A DNA stretch of 32,605 bases, from assembly GCA_902598295.1 (NCBI GenBank), contig CACKBA010000013.1, positions 1-32,605 of the forward strand. The letters are read 5' to 3'. Below, in pieces: positions 15,390 through 25,891 of the stretch; the stretch's first letter is position 1, and each line of letters begins with the position of its first letter. A model generated the notes under the pieces. The model saw nothing but the letters and a program-made list of their open reading frames with translations. It made no database searches and was not told where the DNA came from. Source of the DNA: an uncultured Bacteroidota bacterium (GTDB taxonomy: Bacteria; Bacteroidota; Bacteroidia; Flavobacteriales; Flavobacteriaceae). A program made the position numbers and the translations under genes.

Positions 15390-16631
15390 TTACCATTTAG
15401 TCTTTTTTTGGCTGTCTATCTTTAAATAACCAGTAAATAAAATCATAAAAGAGAGTAATGATGACCCTCCATAACTAATAAATGGTAATGGAATTCCAAC
15501 TGTTGGAAATAATCCTATAACCATAGTAGTATTAATTGCAAAATGAATAAACAATATAGTTATTGCCGAATAAGAAAAAATTTTATAAAATAGATTTGTT
15601 TGTTTTGCTGTTCTTTCAGCCATTCTTAGTAGGAGAACAATAAATAACGAAATAACTGTTAATGAACCAAAAAACCCCCATTCTTCACCAATTGTTGCAA
15701 ATATGTAGTCGCTGTGTTGCTCAGGGATAAAATCTCCTTTCGTTTGAGTTCCCTTCAAAAAACCTTGACCAAAAACACCTCCTGAGTTGAAAGCTAATTT
15801 TGATTGATTAGTGTTATAACCTATTCCTACAAGATCTTTTTCTAATCCAAATACAACATTTATTCTATCTCTATGTCTTTGTTCAAAAATATTTTCAAAA
15901 ATGAAAGTTGAAATTAAAACATTAAATAAAGCAAAAACTGTTATGTATATAAGTTTATTTTTTTTAGTTTTTTTATAAATCGTATAGAGAAAAATAAATG
16001 AAAAAATTATACCAATTATTATCAACATTATCTTCATGCCAACTATAATCGTAGAAATAAAACAAATAGAAACAAACGTTAAAATATTAAGATAAATAGA
16101 TGGCAAACCAACAATGTGTAAAACCAAATAAAAGCTTAAAAAAATTAATGCTGTACCGGGATCAGGTTGTAATAAAATTAAAACTACAGGGGCTAATATT
16201 ATTATAAAACTGTAAAATTGAATTTTTAAATTTTTAATATCAGAGTGAATATTACTTAAATATTTTGCTATTGCTAAAGCTGTTACAGGCTTCATAATTT
16301 CTGAAGGTTGCAAACTAATTCCCATGATGTTGAACCATGATTTTGCACCATTTATTTCTTTACCAAAAAAAAGTAATAGGATTAATATTACCAGCAGTGA
16401 GATGTAAATTATACTAGCATATTTAAAATAAAAATTTATATCTAGTAATAGCAGACTTAAGCAAATTGCAAATGAAAATAATACAAATACTACTTGTTTA
16501 GAAAAAAAATTTTCGATTGAACTTAAATCACTATATGAAACAGAATAAATATTAATTAAGCCTATAGTTATTAGTGATACAACAAGAATTAGTGAAGTAA
16601 TATCATAGTTTTTTGCCTTTAGATTACTCAT
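15390..16631 (-). CDS. rodA: RodA, SEDS peptidoglycan glycosyltransferase
   Basis: RodA polymerises lipid II into glycan strands for sidewall growth in complex with PBP2. The 413-residue protein has about ten transmembrane helices. SEDS motifs are present: 'LQPSEIMKPVTALAIAKYL', 'LLQPDPGTALIFL', and the loop 'PEQHSDYIFATIGEEWGFFG' with the essential aspartate at D308. The C-terminus has 'GLFPTVGIPLPFISYGGSSLL'. It overlaps mrdA by 8 nt and is the last gene of the purH–mreBCD–mrdA–rodA series. The convergent permease ends one base away, so no dedicated terminator fits between them. Confidence 0.97.
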   Translation of the reverse strand: MSNLKAKNYDITSLILVVSLITIGLINIYSVSYSDLSSIENFFSKQVVFVLFSFAICLSLLLLDINFYFKYASIIYISLLVILILLLFFGKEINGAKSWFNIMGISLQPSEIMKPVTALAIAKYLSNIHSDIKNLKIQFYSFIIILAPVVLILLQPDPGTALIFLSFYLVLHIVGLPSIYLNILTFVSICFISTIIVGMKIMLIIIGIIFSFIFLYTIYKKTKKNKLIYITVFALFNVLISTFIFENIFEQRHRDRINVVFGLEKDLVGIGYNTNQSKLAFNSGGVFGQGFLKGTQTKGDFIPEQHSDYIFATIGEEWGFFGSLTVISLFIVLLLRMAERTAKQTNLFYKIFSYSAITILFIHFAINTTMVIGLFPTVGIPLPFISYGGSSLLSFMILFTGYLKIDSQKKTKW

Positions 16632-18483
16632 TAATTTTGAAATTAGTAGTTAAATAGGCCTTTAAATACTCAGAACTTAAATCACCTTTTAAAATATAAT
16701 CTTCTAACCACTTTCTATCTACTTTATTTTTCATATATTTTTCAATAATCAAACTTGATATAGGAGCAGCCCACCTTGATCCCCAATATCCATTTTCAAT
16801 AAATACACAAACTGCAATTTTTGGATTATCTGCTGGTGCAAAACCAATAAATATTGAGTGATCAGTTAATTGTTTTCTTTTACCATTAATTCTAATGAAA
16901 TTTTCAGCTGTTCCAGTTTTTCCAGCAATTTTAATATTACGAATTTTTGAATTTGTAGCAGTACCAACATCAATTACATTAATCATCCCTTTTATAATTG
17001 GTTCAAAGTGTTTTGAATCTATAAGAGAAAACTTTTTTTTCTTGTATTTATTATTTATTGAATCATTTTCAATTTTCCTGACAAAATGTGGAGTAATATA
17101 CCATCCACGATTTGCTATAGTAGCAGCAAAATTTGCTAGTTGAATCGGTGTTGTTAATATTTCTCCTTGCCCAATCGAGTTTGAAATTGTTGTAACTGCT
17201 TTCCATGAATTATTATACCATCCATTGTAATATTCTGAGTTAGGGATAAAACCAGGTTGACCTGTTGGATGATCGTATCCTAGATAATTTCCAAAGCCAA
17301 ATGATTTAACATAATCACTCCATTTATCCAAACCAACTGACGAACTTTCATAATTTTCAATTATTCCTTTATAAGTTTTTGCAAAATAAGTGTTACATGA
17401 TGTATAAATAGCATTATTTAAATCACTATATGTAGTTTCTTTGGTATGACATTTCATAAAGGAATTTTTTGCATAGAAATGTCCACCTTCACATTTATGT
17501 ACAGTCTCCTCTTTAATAATATTTTCCTGTAAACCAATTAATGCACTTACAATTTTAAAGGTTGAACCAGGTGCATACTGACCTTGCAGACCTCTTTCAA
17601 ATAATGGTTTGCCAACAGAGTCCCTTTCGAGTTTCTTGTAATTAGCCGATCTGTTTTTATCTACCAGGTTACTCAAATCATATGAAGGAGAATTTACTAG
17701 TGCTAATATTTCTCCAGTGCTGGGCTCAATTGCAACTATGCTTCCTCGCTTATTTTTCATTAAGGAATCACCATATTGTTGCAAATCGACATCAATTGTC
17801 AGAGTTAAATCTTTAGACGGAATTGGTAGAGTATCATAATTTCCATTTTTATATGAACCTATTACTCTGTTAAACTTATCTTTTTGAAAAAATTTTACCC
17901 CTTTTATTCCTCTCAGTTTATTTTCATATGTTTTTTCTAACCCTTGTCTTCCAATCATTTCCCCAATTTCGTAATAGTTATTTTTTTCAATCTCATATTT
18001 GTTTACTTCACTAATGTAACCTAGTAAATTAGCTGCAGTAGAGGCATTATAAGTTCTTTTTGATTTTTTTTGTACAAAAAAACCACTATGTTTCCAAAGT
18101 TTTTCTTGTATCGGTGCATATTCGTCTTTGGAGATATTACTAATTAAAATAGATGCTTTAACATTTGAAAACTTTTTAGCTTCCAAAAACTTTTTTCTGA
18201 AAACCCCTGTCTTAATATTAAAATCTTTAGAAATAAGAACACTGTCTTCTAAATTAACATCCATTGGAACAACTAGAAGATCGTATGAAAAGTCATTTGA
18301 AACAATGAGTTTTTTATTTCTATCATAAATATATCCTCTCTCAGGAAATTCATATATTTTTTGAACAGATGCATTATTATTAATTACTTCGAAAGAACTG
18401 TTTAGAACCTGCAATGAAAATAGTTTAACTATTATTAGTGTACCAACAGAAATTATTAATAATTGTAATAATTTATCTCTCAT
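16624..18483 (-). CDS. mrdA: Penicillin-binding protein 2 (elongation transpeptidase)
   Basis: PBP2 is the class B transpeptidase that cross-links glycan made by RodA. The 619-residue protein has an N-terminal membrane anchor (about 6-26), a dimerisation/pedestal region ('PERGYIYDRNKKLIVSN', 'LLGYISEVNKYE', 'IGRQGLEKTYENKLRGIKG'), and a transpeptidase domain. The three active-site motifs are intact: S307-x-x-K310 (GSTFK), S362-C-N364 and K522-T-G (GKTGTAEN). It overlaps mreD by 11 nt and rodA by 8 nt, as expected for a tightly coupled elongasome operon. Confidence 0.97.
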   Translation of the reverse strand: MRDKLLQLLIISVGTLIIVKLFSLQVLNSSFEVINNNASVQKIYEFPERGYIYDRNKKLIVSNDFSYDLLVVPMDVNLEDSVLISKDFNIKTGVFRKKFLEAKKFSNVKASILISNISKDEYAPIQEKLWKHSGFFVQKKSKRTYNASTAANLLGYISEVNKYEIEKNNYYEIGEMIGRQGLEKTYENKLRGIKGVKFFQKDKFNRVIGSYKNGNYDTLPIPSKDLTLTIDVDLQQYGDSLMKNKRGSIVAIEPSTGEILALVNSPSYDLSNLVDKNRSANYKKLERDSVGKPLFERGLQGQYAPGSTFKIVSALIGLQENIIKEETVHKCEGGHFYAKNSFMKCHTKETTYSDLNNAIYTSCNTYFAKTYKGIIENYESSSVGLDKWSDYVKSFGFGNYLGYDHPTGQPGFIPNSEYYNGWYNNSWKAVTTISNSIGQGEILTTPIQLANFAATIANRGWYITPHFVRKIENDSINNKYKKKKFSLIDSKHFEPIIKGMINVIDVGTATNSKIRNIKIAGKTGTAENFIRINGKRKQLTDHSIFIGFAPADNPKIAVCVFIENGYWGSRWAAPISSLIIEKYMKNKVDRKWLEDYILKGDLSSEYLKAYLTTNFKINE

Positions 18484-18991
18484 TTTTAAAGTAGAAAAGG
18501 GATATAATAATCAGCATTAAAGTTATAGAAATTAAGCTACTAATTGTCGCATTTTTCATAATGAGTTGAAATTTATAAATTGAAAAAATTTCAACTGAAT
18601 ACAAAACAAAGTTATGACTGAAAACAACCAAAGATATATAAGTAAGTTTTTGGTAGATTGTGGTGTTAATTAAATAGTCTCTTACCTTTCCAACTTTTCT
18701 CATATCAAAGTTGCCAAATGAAAAATTGAGTAAGTAAGGTCTAATGTAACTCGATACTAATAAACTAAAAGTTATTATTCCAAACGAATTCGAAAATGAG
18801 TCTAAAAAAATCCCGTATAAAAAAATTAAAAAATAGTATAAAGACTTATTAATATTTTGAGGGAAAATTAATAGAAATATAATATATATATCCGCTGATA
18901 CTCCAAATATTGAAATATTATTAAATACAATTATTTGTGAAAGAAAAATAAGTATAAAACGAAAAAAAAGGATTGAACTAATCGATTTCAT
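18473..18991 (-). CDS. mreD: Rod-shape-determining membrane protein MreD
   Basis: This is a 172-residue hydrophobic protein with five or six predicted helices ('ILFFRFILIFLSQIIVFNNISIFG', 'IYIIFLLIFPQNINKSLYYFLIFLYGIFLDSFSNSFG'). MreD diverges strongly in sequence, so the call rests on the hydrophobic pattern, the 'GIFLDSFSNSFGIITF' segment typical of the family, and its place between mreC and mrdA. I prefer ATG at 18991; a TTG two codons upstream also exists. The start overlaps the end of mreC. Confidence 0.9.
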   Translation of the reverse strand: MKSISSILFFRFILIFLSQIIVFNNISIFGVSADIYIIFLLIFPQNINKSLYYFLIFLYGIFLDSFSNSFGIITFSLLVSSYIRPYLLNFSFGNFDMRKVGKVRDYLINTTIYQKLTYISLVVFSHNFVLYSVEIFSIYKFQLIMKNATISSLISITLMLIIISLFYFKNER

Positions 18992-19787
18992 TATCAATAT
19001 TTAAATTATATAATTCATTTTTATTATAATTTGAAATAATATAAACCGAATTTAATGATGACAAATCCTCAAACAATTCAACATTAATTAAGTAGTAATT
19101 GCTATCCTCTTTTAGTTTAATGTTTTTGACTTTCCCAATGGGAATATTTTCTTGAAAAATAAATGACATTCCGCCACTAACAACTGAATCATTTATTTTT
19201 ATGTTTGCGCTTTTTGGGATATCATATAACGTCATTGATTTATGATCTTCACCATTCCATTCTAGACTTCCAAAGTGATTTGTTCTCTTAATTTTTGCAT
19301 TAATTTTTAAATCGGTGTTCAATATTGAAATTGCGGTTGCGTACTTTGGAGATACTTTATTTATTATTCCTATTATTCCATTCTTTGTCACTAAACCATC
19401 ATCTAATTTTACAGAGTCATTACTTCCTTTATTAATCATTATATAATTTCTAGAATATTTTATACTATTGGCAATAATTTCAGCTGTATTAAAATTATAA
19501 TTTCCAGATTTGTAAGCAGCAGTTGAATTTTTAGTTACTGAATTAAGCTGTATTTTAAGATTTAAATTTTCCCGTTTTAATTTTATGTTTTCACTCCTTA
19601 AGTTCAGGTAGTTATCTATTTCTTTTGTCTGATTTTTAATTAAGGATATTATATTATTAGAAAAAAAATTGAATTTAGAATTTTGAAAAAAATTACGATT
19701 AAGAACTAAAGAAAAGGAAATTATTAAAAGCCCTAGAAATATAATTTTATCAATTTTTTCAATAAAAAAATTTATAAAATTTCGCAT
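18978..19787 (-). CDS. mreC: Rod-shape-determining protein MreC
   Basis: MreC is a bitopic protein that links cytoplasmic MreB to periplasmic PBP2 and activates it. The 269-residue protein has one N-terminal transmembrane helix (about 12-30), a coiled coil (about 45-80, 'NYLNLRSENIKLKRENLNLKIQLNSV'), and the MreC beta-domain with 'YIMINKGSNDSVKLDDGLVTKNGIIGII', 'TAISILNTDLKINAKIKR' and 'VVSGGMSFIFQENIPIGKV'. The start is ATG at 19787, one codon after a TTG. It follows mreB by 5 nt. Confidence 0.95.
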   Translation of the reverse strand: MRNFINFFIEKIDKIIFLGLLIISFSLVLNRNFFQNSKFNFFSNNIISLIKNQTKEIDNYLNLRSENIKLKRENLNLKIQLNSVTKNSTAAYKSGNYNFNTAEIIANSIKYSRNYIMINKGSNDSVKLDDGLVTKNGIIGIINKVSPKYATAISILNTDLKINAKIKRTNHFGSLEWNGEDHKSMTLYDIPKSANIKINDSVVSGGMSFIFQENIPIGKVKNIKLKEDSNYYLINVELFEDLSSLNSVYIISNYNKNELYNLNIDNEID

Positions 19788-19792
19788 CAAAT

Positions 19793-20821
19793 TTACTTGA
19801 CTAATACGCTTTTGTAGCGTTCTATATTTTTTAGGGTGATGCCTGTTCCTCTAACTACAGCTCTAAGAGGATCTTCAGCAATAAAGACCGGAAGGTCTGT
19901 TTTTTTTGAAATTCTTTTGTCTAGACCTCTCAGCATTGATCCTCCACCTGCTAAATAAATACCTGTATTGTAAATATCAGCTGCAAGCTCAGGTGGGGTT
20001 TGAGATAGTGTTTCCATTACAGATTCTTCAATTCTAATTATTGATTTGTCAAGGGCCTTTGCTATTTCTCTATATCCAATAGAAATTTCTTTAGGTTTTC
20101 CGGATAGTAAATCTCTACCTTGAACTAGCATATCATCAGGGGGATTATCAAGTTCATCAAGTGCAGAACCAATATTAATTTTTATTTTTTCTGCAGTCCT
20201 ATCCCCGATAGATAAGTTGTGCTGTGTTCTCATGTAATATACAATATCTTCAGTAAATACATCTCCAGCAATTTTAACAGATTTATCACATACAATACCT
20301 GCTAATGCAATAACAGCAATTTCTGTTGTTCCTCCTCCAATATCAATAATCATATTCCCCTTTGGTTGCATAATATCAACACCAATTCCAATGGCTGCAG
20401 CCATTGGTTCGTGAATCAGATAAACTTCTTTACCGTTTACTCTTTCAGCAGATTCTCTGACCGCTCTCATTTCTACTTCCGTTATCCCTGAGGGAATACA
20501 TATAACCATCTTTAGTGCTGGAGAATAAAATTTTTTATTTAATGTTGGTATACTTTTTATTAATTGACCAATCATTTGCTCTGATGCATTAAAGTCAGCA
20601 ATTACACCATCTTTTAGAGGTCTAATTGTTTCAATATTTTTATGAGTTTTACCATGCATCATATTAGCTTCTTTTCCTACGGCGATTATCTTCCCACTTT
20701 TTTGGTCAATAGCAACAATTGAGGGGCTATCAACAACAACTTTATCATTGTGAATAATTAAGGTGTTTGCTGTTCCTAAGTCTATTGCAATTGCTTCAGT
20801 CCAAAAATCAAAAAAACTCAT
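19793..20821 (-). CDS. mreB: Actin-like cell-shape protein MreB
   Basis: MreB forms membrane-bound filaments that orient the wall elongation complex. The 342-residue protein has the actin-family nucleotide motifs: phosphate-1 'AIAIDLGTANTLI' (about 10-22), phosphate-2 'NMIIDIGGGTTEIAVIA' (about 156-172) and the adenosine motif 'GIYLAGGGSMLRGLD' near the C-terminus. 'VICIPSGITEVEMRAVRESAE' and 'LIHEPMAAAIGIGVDI' are also characteristic. It follows purH by 29 nt and is the first shape gene of the operon, so purine synthesis and wall elongation are probably co-transcribed. Confidence 0.98.
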   Translation of the reverse strand: MSFFDFWTEAIAIDLGTANTLIIHNDKVVVDSPSIVAIDQKSGKIIAVGKEANMMHGKTHKNIETIRPLKDGVIADFNASEQMIGQLIKSIPTLNKKFYSPALKMVICIPSGITEVEMRAVRESAERVNGKEVYLIHEPMAAAIGIGVDIMQPKGNMIIDIGGGTTEIAVIALAGIVCDKSVKIAGDVFTEDIVYYMRTQHNLSIGDRTAEKIKINIGSALDELDNPPDDMLVQGRDLLSGKPKEISIGYREIAKALDKSIIRIEESVMETLSQTPPELAADIYNTGIYLAGGGSMLRGLDKRISKKTDLPVFIAEDPLRAVVRGTGITLKNIERYKSVLVK

Positions 20822-20850
20822 TTTTTGTAATTTTATTAAAGTTACTAAAA

Positions 20851-22356
20851 TTAATGTTTAAAGTGTCTATTTCCTGTCATTACCATTGATAAATTATTGT
20901 TGTTACAGAATTCAACGGATAAATTGTCTTTGATTGAACCTCCTGGTTGAATCACAGATTTAATACCATTTTTACTTGCAATCTCTACGCAATCTGGAAA
21001 TGGAAAAAATGCATCACTTGCCATAACTGCTCCATCTAAACTAAAGTTAAACTTTCTAGCTTTTTGAATAGCCTGATTTAGTGCATCAACTCTTGATGTT
21101 TGTCCTGTTCCTGATGCCAACAATGTTAGGTTTTTTGCAAGAACAATCGTATTTGACTTTGTATGCTTACTAATTTTAGAAGCAAAAATAAGGTCTAATA
21201 ATTCAGAATTATTTGGTTTGGATTTTGTTACATATTTTAACTTCTCAATACTATCTGTAATTAAGTCTCTATCTTGAATTAAGACACCATTTAGACATGT
21301 TCTGAAAGTTTTATTTCTAAATTTTTTTCTTTTTAGTTCCAGAATTATCCTGTTTTTTTTCTCTGATAAAATATTAATTGCATCTTCGTCAAATGCTGGA
21401 GCCATCACAACTTCGCAAAATAAATCCTTAATTTCATAAGCAGTTTCCTCATTTATTGTAGAGTTACAAACCAATATTCCACCAAAAGCGGATATAGGGT
21501 CACCTGCAAGAGCATCTAAAAAAGCATCTTTTATGTTTGTTCGTGATGCAACCCCGCACGCATTGTTATGTTTTAAGATTGCAAATGTTGGTTTTTCATT
21601 CCAAAATTCTAAGATTAAATTATAGGCCGAATCAATGTCTAGGAGGTTGTTATATGATAATTTTTTACCAGAGATCTTTTTAAATAATTCATCAAAATTT
21701 CCTTCGAAATAAGCTTCTTGATGCGGATTTTCACCATACCTCAACTTATACTTTTTATTGATAATTCCATTTTCAAAATAATTATGAATTTTCGTGTCAT
21801 AGTATGATGAAACTTTAAATGATTTTATTGCGTATTCTTTTTTTCTATTTAACGAAAAATTACCATTATTTTGATTTAAATCATTTAGGAATTCGTCATA
21901 CTGATTAATTGAGGATACACAAACTACATCGTTGTAATTTTTTGCTGCTGCTCTAATTAGGGAAATTCCACCAATATCAATTTTTTCAATAATCTCTTCA
22001 TGTGATTTTGCACTATTTACAGTTTCTTCAAACGGGTATAAATCAACTATGACAAAATCAATTGATGGAATTTCAAAATTATCCCTTTCTTTGATGTCAT
22101 CAGGAAGTTCTCTGCGGTATAAAATTCCTCCAAATATTTTTGGATGCAGGGTTTTTACTCTCCCACTGAAAATAGATGGGTAATTTGTTAGATTTTCTAC
22201 CCTCTCGGTTTCTATACCCAGACTGTTTAAGTATTTTTCCGTACCTCCAGTCGAAAGTATTTTAACACCTAAACTAACTAGTTTTTTAGCAATTTTATCT
22301 ATTCTACTTTTATTAAAAACTGAAATTAAAGCTGATTTTTGAACTTGATTTGACAT
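20851..22356 (-). CDS. purH: Bifunctional AICAR formyltransferase / IMP cyclohydrolase PurH
   Basis: PurH catalyses the last two steps of de novo IMP synthesis. The 501-residue protein has the MGS-like cyclohydrolase domain at about 1-150 ('STGGTEKYLNSLGI', 'GRVKTLHPKIFGGIL', 'KIDIGGISLIRAAAKN') and the formyltransferase domain after it ('LRYGENPHQEAYFEG'), with the catalytic K262-H263 in LKHNNACGVA. The C-terminal part has 'SDAFFPFPDCVEIASKNGIKSVIQPGGSIKD'. It lies downstream of the groEL terminator. A tandem TGTAAAT repeat sits just before its start. No convincing TAnnTTTG element was found in the short leader. Confidence 0.98.
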   Translation of the reverse strand: MSNQVQKSALISVFNKSRIDKIAKKLVSLGVKILSTGGTEKYLNSLGIETERVENLTNYPSIFSGRVKTLHPKIFGGILYRRELPDDIKERDNFEIPSIDFVIVDLYPFEETVNSAKSHEEIIEKIDIGGISLIRAAAKNYNDVVCVSSINQYDEFLNDLNQNNGNFSLNRKKEYAIKSFKVSSYYDTKIHNYFENGIINKKYKLRYGENPHQEAYFEGNFDELFKKISGKKLSYNNLLDIDSAYNLILEFWNEKPTFAILKHNNACGVASRTNIKDAFLDALAGDPISAFGGILVCNSTINEETAYEIKDLFCEVVMAPAFDEDAINILSEKKNRIILELKRKKFRNKTFRTCLNGVLIQDRDLITDSIEKLKYVTKSKPNNSELLDLIFASKISKHTKSNTIVLAKNLTLLASGTGQTSRVDALNQAIQKARKFNFSLDGAVMASDAFFPFPDCVEIASKNGIKSVIQPGGSIKDNLSVEFCNNNNLSMVMTGNRHFKH

Positions 22357-22360
22357 TTAA

Positions 22361-22375
22361 TGTAAATCTGTAAAT
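22361..22375. repeat. Tandem 7-mer repeat (TGTAAAT) upstream of purH
   Basis: TGTAAAT occurs at 22361-22367 and 22369-22375, one base apart, about 5-19 nt upstream of the purH start on its 5' side. It lies in the leader or core promoter. It could be an operator half-site pair, but in an AT-rich spacer it may be chance. Confidence 0.3.
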
Positions 22376-22390
22376 GTAAGTTATTTTATA

Positions 22391-22422
22391 AAAAAAAAAG
22401 CTACAAAATTTGTAGCTTTTTT
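22391..22422 (-). terminator. Rho-independent terminator after groEL
   Basis: GCTACA (22400-22405) pairs with TGTAGC (22411-22416). The stem is extended outward by A/T pairs, and on the minus strand it is followed by a T-run (complement of the A-run at 22391-22399). It lies about 18 nt past the groEL stop and before purH, closing the chaperonin operon. The symmetric A and T runs would allow action on either strand. Confidence 0.85.
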
Positions 22423-22439
22423 AATAGTGAAATTTTAAA

Positions 22440-24367
<1,928 letters not shown>

Positions 24368-24447
24368 TTCCTTAGTTTATTTTTAATTTTCATCAATCAT
24401 GCCAATTTTAAAAAAGCGTCAAATCATCTCAAAAACACAAAAACATA

Positions 24448-24460
24448 TGACAGCTTGACA
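24448..24460. repeat. TGACA-GCT-TGACA direct repeat upstream of groES
   Basis: Two TGACA half-sites (24448-24452, 24456-24460) with a 3-nt spacer lie in the secG–groES spacer, about 80 nt upstream of the groES start. A similarly spaced pair (TGACA-AAG-TGTC, inverted) lies upstream of topA at 28521-28532. Possible protein-binding site; speculative. Confidence 0.3.
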
Positions 24461-24787
24461 TTATTCATCTTGGTTTGAATCATTATTAGTGCTTTCCAAA
24501 ATTTCTTCAATGTCTAACTGCTCTTGATTTTGAATTAAGTCTGATTCAATATTATCAGATTCTGAATTCAGTGTAATATTAGAAAAAAGTATTAATATTA
24601 ATATTAGAGATGCAAGAATCCATGTAGTTTTATCAAGAAAATCTGTTGTTTTTTTTACACCACCAATTTGTTGGGTATCGCCTCCAAAGGAAGAGGATAG
24701 TCCTCCACCTTTCGGATTTTGAACCATGATAATCAAAATCAACAAAAAAGATAAAACTAATATCAGAGAAAGAATTATATTAAACAT
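24461..24787 (-). CDS. secG: Preprotein translocase subunit SecG
   Basis: SecG is the small accessory subunit of the SecYEG channel. The 108-residue protein has two transmembrane helices (about 2-21 and 55-72) joined by the signature 'VQNPKGGGLSSSFGGDTQQIGG' loop (about 22-43), followed by a long acidic cytoplasmic tail typical of flavobacterial SecG. Its start overlaps the stop of the TPR-like gene by 8 nt. groES follows after 93 bp. Confidence 0.95.
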   Translation of the reverse strand: MFNIILSLILVLSFLLILIIMVQNPKGGGLSSSFGGDTQQIGGVKKTTDFLDKTTWILASLILILILFSNITLNSESDNIESDLIQNQEQLDIEEILESTNNDSNQDE

Positions 24788-25376
24788 TTTTCAACTTTTT
24801 CTTTAAAAAAATTATTTGGTCTGCAAATAAACTGATTTTTTCTGGATATTTCAAACTCAAAATTTGATATGCTTTCAAAGCATCTTTAAATTTTTTCTGC
24901 TCAATATACAACTCGGCAAGTGTTTCAGTCATATAGTCTTCTTTTTTAATTTTCTTTATTTTCTTTTTTTTTGAATCTTTAAACAAAGAATAAACCATAT
25001 CAGAACTATAATCTAAATCCTTATTTTTAGTTAATGATTTCGTTGATTTAATCCATTCAATAAATGATTTTTTATTGTCATAAGATTTTTCTTTCAAATC
25101 ACTAAGCAATTCAAATTTCTCATCTTCACTTAAAATTTTATTTTGAATTATTTTGTATAAATAAGTCCTATCAGAAATTTGTTTTGAACATATTTCTAAA
25201 TTTTCATCGTAATCCAGACTATTATATTTTTTAGAAAGTATAAGGTTTATAACTTTAAACGGTATAAAAATGGGGTATCTTCTTGATAGTTTTTTAAAAA
25301 GCAGTTGATCTTCTTTTTTTAAACTTTTTACTTTATCAAGCTTTTTTAATATCTCGATTTTTGAAAGATTTACCAT
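24780..25376 (-). CDS. TPR-like protein between lptE and secG
   Basis: This 198-residue, highly charged helical protein has no signal peptide. The C-terminal part (about 145-198) reads as one or two tetratricopeptide repeats ('MTETLAELYIEQKKFKDALKAYQILSLKYPEKISLFADQI'), and a Lys-rich stretch (KDSKKKKIKKIKKED, about 132-146) precedes it. Proteins with this C-terminus occupy the same slot in many Flavobacteriia. The N-terminal half is not recognised. It overlaps lptE by 7 nt and secG by 8 nt, so it is translationally coupled to both. The position suggests an envelope-assembly or secretion helper, but no function is shown. Confidence 0.8.
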   Translation of the reverse strand: MVNLSKIEILKKLDKVKSLKKEDQLLFKKLSRRYPIFIPFKVINLILSKKYNSLDYDENLEICSKQISDRTYLYKIIQNKILSEDEKFELLSDLKEKSYDNKKSFIEWIKSTKSLTKNKDLDYSSDMVYSLFKDSKKKKIKKIKKEDYMTETLAELYIEQKKFKDALKAYQILSLKYPEKISLFADQIIFLKKKLKNV

Positions 25377-25891
25377 TTTGCTAAAGATGCGTTAAATATG
25401 TCCTGAGTTATTCTCTCAAAAATAATTTCATGTGCTTCATTTTTTATACTGATTAGTTGCTGTTCGGCAGGAAAATCGTAGTAAAATGAAAATCTCCTTT
25501 CAAAATTATCTTCCTCTCTTTTCAAATTTGAAAAAATAACATTAATTGTAATAGTCAATCTATTTTGGGCTGCATCAAGATTTGCTGTTGCAGTCATAGG
25601 ACTAACCCTGTATTCTATTATTTCTCCTTCGTAAACTAAATCTCCGTTACTTTGTAACATTTCTAAATTTGTTTGATTTTCTAGTATATTTTGCAGTGCA
25701 ACAGTGAAGTCCCTATCAAGACCCGGTTCAAAAATTGAACCGACGTTATTACCAGAATTATTTTCAAAAAGATTTACTTGAAAAGATTCTGTGCCCTCTG
25801 GAATTGAAGCTCCTGTAAATGAGTAATTTCCACAACCAATAATTAAGAAGGAAAGTAGAAATAATAAATATGTATTACATTTCAATATCAT
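25370..25891 (-). CDS. lptE: LPS-assembly lipoprotein LptE
   Basis: LptE plugs the LptD barrel that inserts lipopolysaccharide into the outer leaflet. The 173-residue protein has a lipoprotein signal ending in IIGC, then 'GNYSFTGASIPEGTESFQVNLFENNSGNN', which is the characteristic N-terminus of Bacteroidota LptE, and a conserved 'LVYEGEIIEYRVSPMTATANLDAAQNRLTI' core. I chose ATG at 25891 because it gives a correct lipoprotein signal; the longer frame would add 11 residues before it. It overlaps the end of the σ54 activator gene by 17 nt. It fits with lpxB elsewhere in the window. Confidence 0.92.
   Translation of the reverse strand: MILKCNTYLLFLLSFLIIGCGNYSFTGASIPEGTESFQVNLFENNSGNNVGSIFEPGLDRDFTVALQNILENQTNLEMLQSNGDLVYEGEIIEYRVSPMTATANLDAAQNRLTITINVIFSNLKREEDNFERRFSFYYDFPAEQQLISIKNEAHEIIFERITQDIFNASLAKW

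Noticed and set aside
24368-24460. CIRCE/HrcA operator upstream of groES
   Set aside because: No TTAGCACTC-N9-GAGTGCTAA or close variant is present.
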